DNA from: Chryseobacterium sp. R2A-55
GTDB lineage: Bacteria; Bacteroidota; Bacteroidia; Flavobacteriales; Weeksellaceae
Direction: 5' to 3'
Assembly: GCF_021401085.1 (NCBI RefSeq)
Contig: NZ_JACBFP010000013.1
Location: 1-63,182 of the forward strand
Length of the DNA: 63,182 nt
Made by a program: the position numbers and the translations under genes
The notes under the pieces: generated by a model
Seen by the model: the letters and a program-made list of their open reading frames with translations, nothing else
Databases searched by the model: none
What the model was told of the DNA's origin: nothing
Part shown: positions 1 to 7,987 of the stretch, piece after piece
Numbering within the stretch: position 1 is the stretch's first letter
Layout of the letters: every line of letters starts with the position of its first letter

Positions 1-6
1 AACATA

Positions 7-47
7 TTTGCAAGGTTTTAATGCTCAAATATACAAAATCCTGCAAA
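7..47. repeat. Imperfect inverted repeat at the left edge
   Basis: Arms at 7-19 and 35-47 (TTTGCAAGGTTTT and AAAATCCTGCAAA) are inverted copies with two mismatches around a 15-nt loop. It lies just downstream of the unknown gene that ends at 103. It could be a weak transcription stop, although no T-run follows on that strand, or a protein binding site of the element. Confidence 0.3.
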
Positions 48-102
48 GAAAAACAAGAAAAATTACAATTAATTTATTGATTGTCAATATGTTGATGGCG
101 TT

Positions 103-588
103 TTAAGGAGAGACTATATAACCATTAATATCGCCCAGACTATTACTAATAAATACAATCGGAACACCACCAAAAAGTTTGTCATCTTCGAATAACCTTT
201 GAAATAATTCATCTAATTGCTTTATAGAACAGCTGCTTAGTCTGCGTAAGTCTACTAAATAAGTGACATCATCATATAAACATTTTTCATTTTTTTCTGT
301 AAGTGGAGTTATGCCATACGCTATACATTCATCAATCTCTTTATAGTAAAATATGGTTTTATCTTCTATCTCAAAAGAAGAAATGTAATATACCTGTCTG
401 GATGTTTTTCTCAAAACATCATCAATAAAACGGCTCAATTCACGTGAATCATCAAATATTAAATCTATAGGGTGTTCCGCTTTATTAATTTCTCTTATTA
501 GTAAGTCATTAGCATCTAAAACATATTCATAGCCGAATTTTTCAAAATGCTCATTAATTTCTGAAATATTATTATCGTTGTTACGCAT
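103..588 (-). CDS. Unknown protein of the integrative element
   Basis: This 161-residue acidic protein is not one I recognise. It has no signal peptide, membrane segment or cysteine motif. It looks like a small soluble alpha/beta protein, with hydrophobic strands such as VPIVFISNSLG near the C-terminus. It is encoded on the same strand as the HTH and Rep-like genes and lies beyond them, 167 bases downstream of the Rep-like gene. The 589-755 gap is AT-rich and holds no other gene that I can see. Its role in the element, whether replication accessory, cargo or immunity, cannot be told from the sequence. Confidence 0.6.
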   Translation of the reverse strand: MRNNDNNISEINEHFEKFGYEYVLDANDLLIREINKAEHPIDLIFDDSRELSRFIDDVLRKTSRQVYYISSFEIEDKTIFYYKEIDECIAYGITPLTEKNEKCLYDDVTYLVDLRRLSSCSIKQLDELFQRLFEDDKLFGGVPIVFISNSLGDINGYIVSP

Positions 589-755
589 AATCTAATTTTT
601 TTTGTTATAATAATGTTAATTAATTTCAAGTTCAGCTATATATTATAAATTACTGAACTTTTTTTGAATTTTTATATGACCAACAGGTCATAATTTTTGA
701 CGATTTTTTTTACAATTTAGTGGACTTCCTCTGCAAGCTTTAATTTCCATAATTG

Positions 756-1691
756 TTAAAGATTTAAGGTTAATGATTCCGATTTTTTTACTACTATTTT
801 TGTTTTATTTACCAACTTTAAATATTGCTCGTCCAAAGATTCTTTTACCACTGAATGAACATTATTTTTGCTGTTTTTGTAACTATCGTGAACCTCTTTG
901 AGAGTGTTTTGGTATTTCGCTAAATTCTTTTTGAAATCCTTTCTTATCAAAGAATTTGAATAACACAGCATCTGCGAATACAATTCTTCTCCGTCTTGTC
1001 CTGTCGGAATCACCCTAATCAGCTCGTAGATTTCAAGCAATTTTTCTAAGCACAGAATCCAAATTTGCTTTTTCTTTAAATCTTCCACTGAAACATCTGC
1101 TTTTTTGAAAAGTCGTCTTGTTTCTTCCAAGGTGTGATTGGCGATTTCATACCTCAATACATTCATTTTCGGGATTCCCATTTGATGTCCTTTTGAGTAA
1201 CATTTTACCGTGTAATGAGAAAATGGACAGAATTTTGCAAAAACTTTTCCTTTTGGATTATAGAAATCGTAGAAAGGATTCGTGAAATTCTTGACAATAG
1301 ACTGGTATCTGCAAATAATATCATCATAAGGATTGAGATTTCCTGTAGGAATATTAATTCCATATTCCAATCTTCCGAATAATTTCATTTCTTTTGCTTC
1401 TCGGCTGAATCCTTCTTCTAACAAGGAAATCGTTCTTATCAGATTGGGTCTGGTAAAATCATCGGAGTTCCCCAAATCATTTTTTTCAATTTCCCTATTG
1501 AAGAATTTATGAGCCGAATTTTTCACATTTACAATCTTGGTTTCAGGATAAAAATTGATTCTTAGATTCTGCCAATCCACCAAGAATTTGTTTCCAAAAT
1601 TTTGAGGTTCTTTGTAAACATAATTTTCAATCAAATGAGCAAAATCCTGCTTTTGAAAGTTCTCTATCTTAAAGCTAACGGAATCAAACAT
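756..1691 (-). CDS. Putative replication initiation (Rep-like) protein
   Basis: This 311-residue protein has features that recall rolling-circle Rep proteins of the filamentous phage gene II/X type: an RLEYGINI strand near residue 107, then a block with KCYSKG and LRYEIANHTLEE around residues 165-190, where gpII-like proteins carry a YDKG...LRFE motif. Many Bacteroidota integrative elements carry a Rep-like gene behind an excisionase-type gene, and this one follows the HTH gene with an 8-base overlap, so the two are cotranscribed. I do not see a convincing HUH motif, so the family assignment is tentative. If correct, the protein would nick an origin near the xis-like gene and allow replication of the excised element. 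Confidence 0.45.
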   Translation of the reverse strand: MFDSVSFKIENFQKQDFAHLIENYVYKEPQNFGNKFLVDWQNLRINFYPETKIVNVKNSAHKFFNREIEKNDLGNSDDFTRPNLIRTISLLEEGFSREAKEMKLFGRLEYGINIPTGNLNPYDDIICRYQSIVKNFTNPFYDFYNPKGKVFAKFCPFSHYTVKCYSKGHQMGIPKMNVLRYEIANHTLEETRRLFKKADVSVEDLKKKQIWILCLEKLLEIYELIRVIPTGQDGEELYSQMLCYSNSLIRKDFKKNLAKYQNTLKEVHDSYKNSKNNVHSVVKESLDEQYLKLVNKTKIVVKKSESLTLNL

Positions 1692-1983
1692 TTTCTAAAT
1701 TTTTTAATATTTCGTTAGCTCTTTCGTTTAATTCTGCTGAGGAATAATGTTTCCCACCCGATAAATAACTTAACAGGTCTTCTCGTTTGTAATAGATTTT
1801 TTTTCCGTGAGGTTTGTAGTATGGAATAATTTTATGATAATTGAGCTTATACATCCATCCTTTGGTTACACCTAGGAATGCAGCCGCTTCGCTGACATCC
1901 AAAAAGTCTTTGAAAATCAGCTTGTTATTACCTTTTAAAACTTGCGAAATGATTTCAGATATCGCAACACTGTTCTTGTCCAT
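1684..1983 (-). CDS. Excisionase-like helix-turn-helix DNA-binding protein
   Basis: The protein has 99 residues. Residues 27-74 form a MerR-type/HTH_17 winged helix: the segment beginning DVSEAAAFLGVTKGWMYKL is the turn and recognition helix, and the GKKIYYKREDLLSYL segment is the wing. This is the usual fold of excisionases and small regulators in Bacteroidota integrative elements. The gene overlaps the start of the Rep-like gene by 8 bases (its stop lies past that start), so translational coupling is likely. With the recombinase at 5225-6298 it would direct excision. A regulator of the rep gene is the alternative role. Confidence 0.75.
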   Translation of the reverse strand: MDKNSVAISEIISQVLKGNNKLIFKDFLDVSEAAAFLGVTKGWMYKLNYHKIIPYYKPHGKKIYYKREDLLSYLSGGKHYSSAELNERANEILKNLENV

Positions 1984-2049
1984 ATTAAATAATTGGATTT
2001 AATTAATACTTGCAGAAAAATTCTGCTCGAAACGATGTGCGATTTTGTA

Positions 2050-2093
2050 GTGGAAGAATCCACCTTTACGATTTTGAATCCTGATAAATCAGG
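2050..2093. repeat. Two short hairpins upstream of the HTH/Rep genes
   Basis: Two perfect 5-bp stems with 4-nt loops follow each other: GTGGA-agaa-TCCAC at 2050-2063 and CCTGA-taaa-TCAGG at 2080-2093. They lie 70-110 bases upstream of the HTH gene in a 438-base stretch (1984-2421) that has no gene. They could be operators or part of an origin for the Rep-like protein. The rest of the stretch is AT-rich and otherwise featureless except for the terminator near 2360. Confidence 0.35.
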
Positions 2094-2352
2094 GTAAGAA
2101 AAGTTGCTTGAGAATCTTAAAATATTTTTATTTTGAAGACAGCAACGGAAGGTATTAGTTTGTGGCTAAATAATGTTTTCTGTTTTTTTACTGTTAGTTT
2201 TAGTTGTTAATGTTATCTTTTTGTTTGTCCGTTTTTTTTAATTAATTCAACCTCATAATTGTTTTGTTTTATACTTTATTTTAAACATAGTGAAAAATTT
2301 TGGCTTTCGGAAATTTACATCTAATTGTTAATAATTATTTAACATTGGAAAA

Positions 2353-2390
2353 CAAAAAAAGAGAAGCCGAAATGCTCCTCTCCTTTTTAC
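2353..2390 (-). terminator. Intrinsic terminator after the 239-residue gene
   Basis: On the minus strand a 7-bp stem (arms 2374-2380 and 2361-2367, one G-U pair, 6-nt loop) is followed by a run of seven Ts at 2354-2360. It lies just past the stop of the gene ending at 2422. Confidence 0.7.
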
Positions 2391-2421
2391 TTTACCGATG
2401 ATATTTTTATATTTAAAGGTA

Positions 2422-3141
2422 TTAGCTTCCAATAATACCTTTAACTGCTACTTCTTTTACTATTTCAGCTGTAAGTTGTGTGAAAAATTTCAAACTGGCT
2501 TTTGCTATATATGCTAATGATAATGAGAATTTACTCTTAATTTCTCCTTTTGATAGCTTATTAATATTTTCTTTGATATTTTCAATATGTTTTAATGAGT
2601 GTTTTAGATTCTTTTTATCTTCCTGATTTTTATTTGAGGAAATTTCTTCTTTTATAATATTCTCCAGATTCTCCAAATAATCAATAAAATTCATTTGAGC
2701 CATTAGAGGATACGGCTTATCATCATCAGGTTCAGGCAAAAATTTCAAAGTATTTTTAAAAATATCTTTCTGATAAGCTTCTATAAGGGGGTCATCTAAA
2801 AAAGTGCTTGTATTTTCATATTTATCCAAATAAGACAACCAATTTGTAAAAAGTTGTTTTATATTATCTGCCGTTTGTTCTGCACTGTATTCTTTGAGCT
2901 TATTTTCGGTATATGGATAATATGTAACTAAATAAACATTTTTAGATGCGTTATTTACTTGCGCCATCCTTTGTAATTTATAATTGATTTTGAAATAAAA
3001 TTTGTCTTTAAAATTATTAGAGTCAAAAACAAGTTCATTTTTATCATTCAAAAAATGAGAAATGCTAACCTTATCTTTATTACTTTTTACAATTGGATCA
3101 AGTATATCTAATAATTCAAAGGGTATATCTTCTTTAGCCAT
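2422..3141 (-). CDS. Unknown 239-residue protein, divergent from the OLD-like gene
   Basis: I do not recognise this protein. It is hydrophilic and mostly helical, with a tyrosine-rich segment around residues 65-85 (YLVTYYPYTE), a W-rich stretch (NWLSYLDKYEN) near residue 100, and a lysine-rich coil at residues 160-205. The last 35 residues form amphipathic helices with small residues and could contact membrane. It has its own terminator and is transcribed away from the OLD-like ATPase across a 141-base spacer. Position between integrase and xis-like genes marks it as cargo, but the link to the neighbouring nuclease is by position only. Confidence 0.6.
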   Translation of the reverse strand: MAKEDIPFELLDILDPIVKSNKDKVSISHFLNDKNELVFDSNNFKDKFYFKINYKLQRMAQVNNASKNVYLVTYYPYTENKLKEYSAEQTADNIKQLFTNWLSYLDKYENTSTFLDDPLIEAYQKDIFKNTLKFLPEPDDDKPYPLMAQMNFIDYLENLENIIKEEISSNKNQEDKKNLKHSLKHIENIKENINKLSKGEIKSKFSLSLAYIAKASLKFFTQLTAEIVKEVAVKGIIGS

Positions 3142-3236
3142 GTATTTATAAATTATTTCTCAAAAATAGTAATTTTGATATATTTAACCTTAATTAGTAA
3201 TATGTCATTTTCTGATTAGCTATTAAGAAAAATATT

Positions 3237-3244
3237 TATATTTG
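3237..3244 (+). promoter_or_regulatory. Predicted -7 element for the OLD-like gene
   Basis: TATATTTG fits the Bacteroidota -7 consensus TAnnTTTG and lies 39 bases ahead of the ATG at 3283. No good -33 TTTG at the usual distance was seen, so the call is modest. Confidence 0.4.
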
Positions 3245-3282
3245 AAATTATTGATTATTAAGACAATTTAGACATATATGCC

Positions 3283-5055
3283 ATGATTTCAAAAATACAT
3301 TACTTAGTAGGTCCTAATGGTACAGGAAAAACTAGAGCGTTAGATAAACTATGCACCTCAAATAAGGGATATTATATTCCTAAACAAAGACCACAAGGAT
3401 CTTTTCAATTTTCCGAAGCACAAAGTGAAAGAACACTTAAGGAATATCGTGAAAAAAGTAAAACAGCACCAGAACAAATTGCAATGGCTTTACTCCGAAA
3501 AGATTCAATTCTAAGATACAGCGTTTTTCAAATATTATCACGTAAGCTTGGAAGGAATTTTTCAGTTGAGATCGTAGAGAGATCAGAACATTTTAAAATA
3601 ACATCTGGTTTGGATGATGATAGTTTTGAATCCGTAACAATTCCAAGATACGATTTAAGAGGAGAAAGTGCTGGTCTAAGAGAATTATTAATCCTCTTAA
3701 CTCTTATCAATTCAGGACTTTCAAATAAATATTTCATTGATGAACCAGAGCTTTCTCTACATCCAGAAGCACAGCGTTTTTTAAAAAATGAGATGATCCG
3801 TTTAAGTGATGAGCAGGATATTGAATTTTGGCTTGCTACACATTCGCCGATTCTTTTTTCTCCAGAATCTATTGAAGAATTAGAACAGGCAACATTTTTT
3901 TCCGACCCTCAAGAAATTAACGGTAAAAAAGCAGATTTTTCTACTTTATCTGAAGGACAAAAACTGCATTTGGAAAAAAGCTTATTGAGATTAGACTCTG
4001 AAAAATGGCTACTTGCACATTCAAAAGCAGTCATATTTTGCGAGGAATTTAGAGACAAGGTTATTTTTAAAAAAGTGTTGGATGCTATTGATCTTGACAT
4101 TAGCAGACATGATTTTAGTATTGTAGAGACTGGAGGAAAAGATGATTTTTCTACACTTCATTTACTTTGTACTGCAATCAACAAACCTTCATATTATATT
4201 GGCGACTTAGATAACCTGATTGAGAGTAAATTACTTGACAAATTTAATAATCATCCTATTGTTGTTAAGGAAATGTCTGCGATTGCAACTGACATTCAAC
4301 AATATATTTCAAGAAACATAAAAGATAATCTATCTTCTATTATAGATGCATTAATCGCATTGGCTGACGATCAATTTAAAGACCTCGATACAGAGGAAAA
4401 AATCTATGTGCATATGGATAGAATTAAGAGAAAAACTGATAATTCAAAAAGCCTAGCACTTGAGTTGGTTTTGAAAGAGTCTGATACAATAAAGAAAATA
4501 CTTAATCAACCTGCAATTTTAGCCAAAATTGAACTCCTGATATCTTCAAGTAAGAAAGCAATTGAAGTCTTAGCAAAAGCAGGCTTTTTCATTATTGACA
4601 CTGGCTCCCTTGAAACTCTCTACAAAAACCCATCAGTTAGTCCAGATGATGATAAGGAAAAAATTAAGCTATTTGATGTTGAGTTTCAGTCGATAAAAAC
4701 TGAAAACATTAGTGATTTATCAAACAGATATAAAAAAGTCATTGAATTTATTAAATCTATTACCAAAGATAAATTTGATAGTAAAAAATATATGAAGAAT
4801 GAGTTAACCAAAGTTTTATCTAAGATGCAATCTATAATAATTGAAGAAAGATGTATAAATATTGAAGCTCTTACTTCAAATACAAAATATAAGGCTCTTA
4901 AAATTGGAGATCTTTTTAATATTACAGAACTAAAATGGCATGGACAAACTTTCTTTATCAAAATTACATCAGCTGATTCATTCCTTCCAAAATTTGAAAT
5001 AGATTTTTCATCAGATAAGGGAATTACAACCAACGACATTATAACATTCCAATAG
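3283..5055 (+). CDS. OLD-like AAA ATPase with C-terminal Toprim domain
   Basis: The 590-residue protein has an ABC-type ATPase head: Walker A GPNGTGKT at residues 10-17, Walker B YFIDEPEL at 150-157, and the H-loop histidine in WLATHSP at 187. A Toprim-like nuclease domain follows, with FCEE at 252-255, the GGK turn near 285 and GDLDN at 307-311, which supply the metal-binding E and DxD. This ATPase-Toprim order defines the OLD family (P2 Old, GajA), whose members often act in phage defence. No UvrD-like partner is present, so it is not a Gabija pair, and it resembles a stand-alone class. The ATPase half is short, and residues 320-590 have no assignment. Codon use is AT-rich, in keeping with transfer on the element. 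Confidence 0.75.
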   Translation: MISKIHYLVGPNGTGKTRALDKLCTSNKGYYIPKQRPQGSFQFSEAQSERTLKEYREKSKTAPEQIAMALLRKDSILRYSVFQILSRKLGRNFSVEIVERSEHFKITSGLDDDSFESVTIPRYDLRGESAGLRELLILLTLINSGLSNKYFIDEPELSLHPEAQRFLKNEMIRLSDEQDIEFWLATHSPILFSPESIEELEQATFFSDPQEINGKKADFSTLSEGQKLHLEKSLLRLDSEKWLLAHSKAVIFCEEFRDKVIFKKVLDAIDLDISRHDFSIVETGGKDDFSTLHLLCTAINKPSYYIGDLDNLIESKLLDKFNNHPIVVKEMSAIATDIQQYISRNIKDNLSSIIDALIALADDQFKDLDTEEKIYVHMDRIKRKTDNSKSLALELVLKESDTIKKILNQPAILAKIELLISSSKKAIEVLAKAGFFIIDTGSLETLYKNPSVSPDDDKEKIKLFDVEFQSIKTENISDLSNRYKKVIEFIKSITKDKFDSKKYMKNELTKVLSKMQSIIIEERCINIEALTSNTKYKALKIGDLFNITELKWHGQTFFIKITSADSFLPKFEIDFSSDKGITTNDIITFQ

Positions 5056-5224
5056 ACTGTATAATTTTATTTTTGAATGAATTACAAAAACAAAAAAACA
5101 TCGGGTTTAAATTAGTTTCCCTACTCAATTCCTAAGTCTTTTTATTTGGTTTATATCAAGATAATTTTAACTAAAATTTTCTTACAGATTCATTTCTTAT
5201 AAATTTTGGTTAAAGAGGAAATTT

Positions 5225-6298
5225 TTACACCCTAAAAGCAGGCAACTTATTCACAGCTTCTATCTTGGTATTGTTCAATACTTTCGCATATACCGAAGTC
5301 GTTTTTAATTCTCTATGTCCCAACATTTTAGATACTGTATAAATATCAACACCATTATTTAAGAGCAAAATGGCATTTGAGTGTCTTCCACAGTGAAAAG
5401 TTATGTGTTTAGTAATTCCTGCTCTAATACACCACTGTAAAAGTGCTGTATTCATATATGCAGAATATCTTAATCCCGAAAATACTCGGTCTTCGTCTTC
5501 TTTTCTTTCTCCCATTAACTTAACCGCACTATCCGAGATTGGTAAGACTTCCGAATGTTTGGTTTTCTTCTGACTGTAAATAATATGATGAACGCCGTCT
5601 ACTTCACGAATTTCTTTCCAAGTGAGTTTATTAATATCCGACCAACGTAGTCCTGTGAAACAAGAAAACAAAAAGGCTCTTTTCAAAACATCATATCTGC
5701 AATCTGCTTCTATTAATCTTTCAATTTCTTCTTTAGTTAAATATTCCCTATGGGTTTCTACTTCTTTGATAAATTTTACCGTTTCTGCAGGATTGTCTTT
5801 TATCAATTTTCTTCTGTATGCTTCGTGAACCGAGTGCTTGAAGATATTGAAATACTGGGAAGCTGAATTTTGATGAAGTTTTTTCAATAAATATGCTTTG
5901 AACTCTTCCATTAATCGTTCTGTAATCTCAGTAAACAAAATCTTCTTGTTAAAATTGTTCAATTGCTTATAAACACTGTCCCAAGTTGCAAAATTTACTC
6001 CTGTTCTTTTTCTTTCTTCCCACAATTCAAGAAAAAATGTATTGAAACTGAGATACATTTTTGTTGGTTTCTTAATTCCGAAACTTTCATTTTGAAGTTG
6101 GTGTAGTCGTTCCACTCTTACCTTTTCTGCAATCGCTAAGGTTTGTTTATTCATTTGTTTGATAGTGGGATTTCCTTTTTCAGGTTCAAGGTAAAGTTTC
6201 AGATTTTCCTGCCATTGTTTTCCGTGGGCAAATAAATCTAAATACAAAGCAAATTTTCCTTTTTCTTTGAGCGGTCTTTTTCTGGTGTAAGCTGTCAT
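5225..6298 (-). CDS. Tyrosine recombinase / site-specific integrase
   Basis: The 357-residue protein has an N-terminal arm-binding part (RKRPLKEKGKFALYLDLFAHGK) with the KGxxxLYLxLxxxGKR-like pattern of Bacteroidota integrases, a SAM-like core-binding domain at about 90-165, and a catalytic domain with all expected residues: R in TGLRWSD, K in QKKTKH, H-x-x-R in HCGRH, H in LGHRE and the nucleophile Y in TSVYAKV. It should insert and excise the surrounding element together with the small HTH protein. Its 5' end lies 184 bases from the mnmE stop, which points to the mnmE 3' end as the attachment site. It appears intact. Confidence 0.92.
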   Translation of the reverse strand: MTAYTRKRPLKEKGKFALYLDLFAHGKQWQENLKLYLEPEKGNPTIKQMNKQTLAIAEKVRVERLHQLQNESFGIKKPTKMYLSFNTFFLELWEERKRTGVNFATWDSVYKQLNNFNKKILFTEITERLMEEFKAYLLKKLHQNSASQYFNIFKHSVHEAYRRKLIKDNPAETVKFIKEVETHREYLTKEEIERLIEADCRYDVLKRAFLFSCFTGLRWSDINKLTWKEIREVDGVHHIIYSQKKTKHSEVLPISDSAVKLMGERKEDEDRVFSGLRYSAYMNTALLQWCIRAGITKHITFHCGRHSNAILLLNNGVDIYTVSKMLGHRELKTTSVYAKVLNNTKIEAVNKLPAFRV

Positions 6299-6415
6299 TT
6301 TTTTATTGATTTTAATAAGTTTAATTACCTAAAATTAAAATCATTAAATAATACTTACAACTTTGGAATGATAAACCATATAAAAAGAAACAAAAGGAAA
6401 AGAAAAACTTTTTCT

Positions 6416-6440
6416 AAACTCTCATAAAATAAGAGTTTTT
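6416..6440. terminator. Hairpin downstream of mnmE
   Basis: A perfect 7-bp stem (6416-6422 with 6432-6438, 9-nt loop) is followed by Ts on the plus strand and by an interrupted T-rich stretch on the minus strand. It lies between mnmE and the integrase promoter region and probably ends mnmE transcription. Confidence 0.5.
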
Positions 6441-6481
6441 TCATTTTTGTCTTTATTAATGGGCTTTTTAAAGAGGTTATG

Positions 6482-6510
6482 TTATTTACCGATACAAAAC
6501 TTAGAAAAAA
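6482..6510. other. Candidate attachment site at the mnmE 3' end
   Basis: This stretch encodes the conserved FCIGK C-terminus of MnmE plus stop. The last bases of this gene are the attB of several unrelated islands, and an integrase sits just beyond. A matching direct repeat at the far end of the element is not in the window, so this is an inference. Confidence 0.35.
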
Positions 6511-7897
6511 TATTCCCCAAAACCTCATCATTCGTAAATTCACCCGAAATTTCTCCAAGATGTTCCAGAGCATTCCGAAGTTCATACGCCAAAAGTTCGG
6601 TCTGGATTCCCTGTGAAATGGCAGATTTCACCCTGTTTACTGAATCCAGGGATTTCTGCAACGCTTCGTAATGACGCTGGTTCGTGATGATCGTATTTTC
6701 TTCCGTTTTCAGGTTTTCAACAAAACTGGTAAGTTCATCTTTTAACGCCTGAAGATTCTGGTTCTCCAAAGCCGAAATTTGTAGCAGCTTGAAGTCCGAA
6801 CTCCGAACTCCGGAATCGAGTTGAGAAACCAATTCTGAAGATTCGAGATGATCAGTGGAATGAAGGGTTTTATCAATCTTCGTCAGACAGATGACAGTTT
6901 TTAAATCTGGGCGCATCAGTTCGTTCAGCATTTGGATGTCCCCGGAAATATCGCTGCAATGGGCATCAATCAGATAAACCAAAACCGATGCTTTCTCCAC
7001 CTTTTCTTTGGCTTTTACCACTCCGATTTTCTCAATCTCATCGGTGGTTTCCCGCAATCCTGCCGTATCGATCAGCCGAAAAGCATTTCCATTGATGTGC
7101 AAAACCTCCTCTATCGTATCGCGCGTAGTTCCGGCAATATCAGAAACAATCGCCCGCTCTTCTTTCAGCAAAGCGTTTAGCAAAGTGGATTTCCCGGCGT
7201 TGGGTTTCCCGATAATGGCGACATCTACTCCATTCTTGATGGCATTTCCATACTGAAAGCTTTCGATGAGCGAATTCAGTTTATTTTCCAGACGGTTCAG
7301 AAGCAAGTTCATGGCGGTCCGGTCCGCAAATTCCACGTCTTCTTCCCCGAAATCAAGTTCCAGCTCCACCAAAGAAGTGAAGTTCAGCAAATCTCCCCGC
7401 AAAACGGAAATCTCACTGGAAATCCCGCCTTTCAATTGGTTTAATGCCACTTTTCTAGACGCTTCATTTTCAGAGGCGATCAAATCAGCAATGGATTCCG
7501 CCTGACTGAGATCAATTCTTCCGTTCATGAAGGCACGCATGGTAAATTCGCCGGCTTTCGCCATTCTGGCGCCGTTTTTAATCAGGACTTCGAGCAACTT
7601 TTTCGCAATATGAGGCGATCCGTGAAAAGAGATTTCCACAGAATCTTCTGCGGTAAAGGTTTTCGGCGCTTTGAAAACGGAAACCATCACTTCATCGATA
7701 GAGTCTGCTTCCGGCTTTTGAGGATCTTTATCGAGGATAAAACCGTAATGAACAGTGTGGGACGCCACTTTCGTCAGATCTTTTCCCTGAAAAATTTTGT
7801 TGACGATTTCAAAGGATTTTATCCCCGAAATTCTGATAACTCCGATGGCTCCTACTCCGTTTGCCGTTGCCAATGCACAGATGGTGTCCTGATTCAT
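6482..7897 (-). CDS. mnmE: tRNA uridine-5-carboxymethylaminomethyl modification GTPase MnmE
   Basis: The 471-residue protein matches the normal MnmE length. It has the N-terminal formyl-THF-binding domain (CALATANGVGAIGVIRISG start), a helical domain, and an inserted GTPase domain with GKPNAGKST near residue 230, GTTRDT near 257 and DTAGLR near 276, and it ends in the invariant FCIGK with the catalytic cysteine. With MnmG it modifies the wobble uridine of several tRNAs. The intact C-terminus shows that the neighbouring element restored the gene when it inserted. A TAnnTTTG box lies 5 bases before the ATG, so the mRNA may be almost leaderless. Confidence 0.97.
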   Translation of the reverse strand: MNQDTICALATANGVGAIGVIRISGIKSFEIVNKIFQGKDLTKVASHTVHYGFILDKDPQKPEADSIDEVMVSVFKAPKTFTAEDSVEISFHGSPHIAKKLLEVLIKNGARMAKAGEFTMRAFMNGRIDLSQAESIADLIASENEASRKVALNQLKGGISSEISVLRGDLLNFTSLVELELDFGEEDVEFADRTAMNLLLNRLENKLNSLIESFQYGNAIKNGVDVAIIGKPNAGKSTLLNALLKEERAIVSDIAGTTRDTIEEVLHINGNAFRLIDTAGLRETTDEIEKIGVVKAKEKVEKASVLVYLIDAHCSDISGDIQMLNELMRPDLKTVICLTKIDKTLHSTDHLESSELVSQLDSGVRSSDFKLLQISALENQNLQALKDELTSFVENLKTEENTIITNQRHYEALQKSLDSVNRVKSAISQGIQTELLAYELRNALEHLGEISGEFTNDEVLGNIFSKFCIGK

Positions 7898-7901
7898 TTT
7901 G

Positions 7902-7909
7902 CAAATTTA
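7902..7909 (-). promoter_or_regulatory. Predicted -7 element of mnmE
   Basis: On the minus strand TAAATTTG matches TAnnTTTG and ends 5 bases before the mnmE ATG, which would leave almost no leader. Confidence 0.4.
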
Positions 7910-7955
7910 GGGAAATTGAAAGAGATTTTTCCTGCCATTTTTCAAACCGTTTTTG

Positions 7956-7963
7956 TAATTTTG
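7956..7963 (+). promoter_or_regulatory. Predicted -7 element of the tube-like gene
   Basis: TAATTTTG lies 25 bases ahead of the ATG at 7988 and fits TAnnTTTG. It supports 7988 as the real start rather than a longer upstream reading through the mnmE 5' end. Confidence 0.45.
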
Positions 7964-7987
7964 ATTTCAACTTTAAAACTTATAATC

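Larger units (their letters stand above)
1..6481. mobile_element. Integrative element at the mnmE 3' end (left end outside window)
   Basis: The genes from the left edge to the mnmE stop look foreign next to the housekeeping DNA on the right. They comprise a tyrosine recombinase, an excisionase-like HTH protein, a Rep-like protein, two unknown proteins and an OLD-like ATPase, and the stretch is visibly AT-richer. The recombinase 5' end lies next to the 3' end of mnmE (trmE/thdF), which is an established integration site for islands such as SGI1. The layout reads integrase, cargo, HTH/Xis, Rep, unknown. I could not find a second copy of the mnmE terminal sequence at the left edge, so the distal junction is probably beyond base 1. 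The element identity is inferred from gene content. Confidence 0.6.

Noticed and set aside
1..100. Left end of the element as attachment site
   Set aside because: No copy of the mnmE terminal sequence is found there; only a weak ATACAAAA similarity, which is not enough.
3283..5055. Assignment of the ATPase/Toprim protein as GajA of a Gabija system
   Set aside because: No UvrD-like GajB gene is present in the element, and the ATPase half is shorter than in GajA.
6355..6585. 76-codon frame overlapping the mnmE 3' end
   Set aside because: It is out of frame with mnmE, of low complexity and crosses the terminator.
7610..7987. Longer plus-strand reading that extends the tube-like gene upstream by about 126 codons
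   Set aside because: It runs antisense through the mnmE 5' end, and the family-like sequence begins only at the ATG at 7988, which also has a promoter box.
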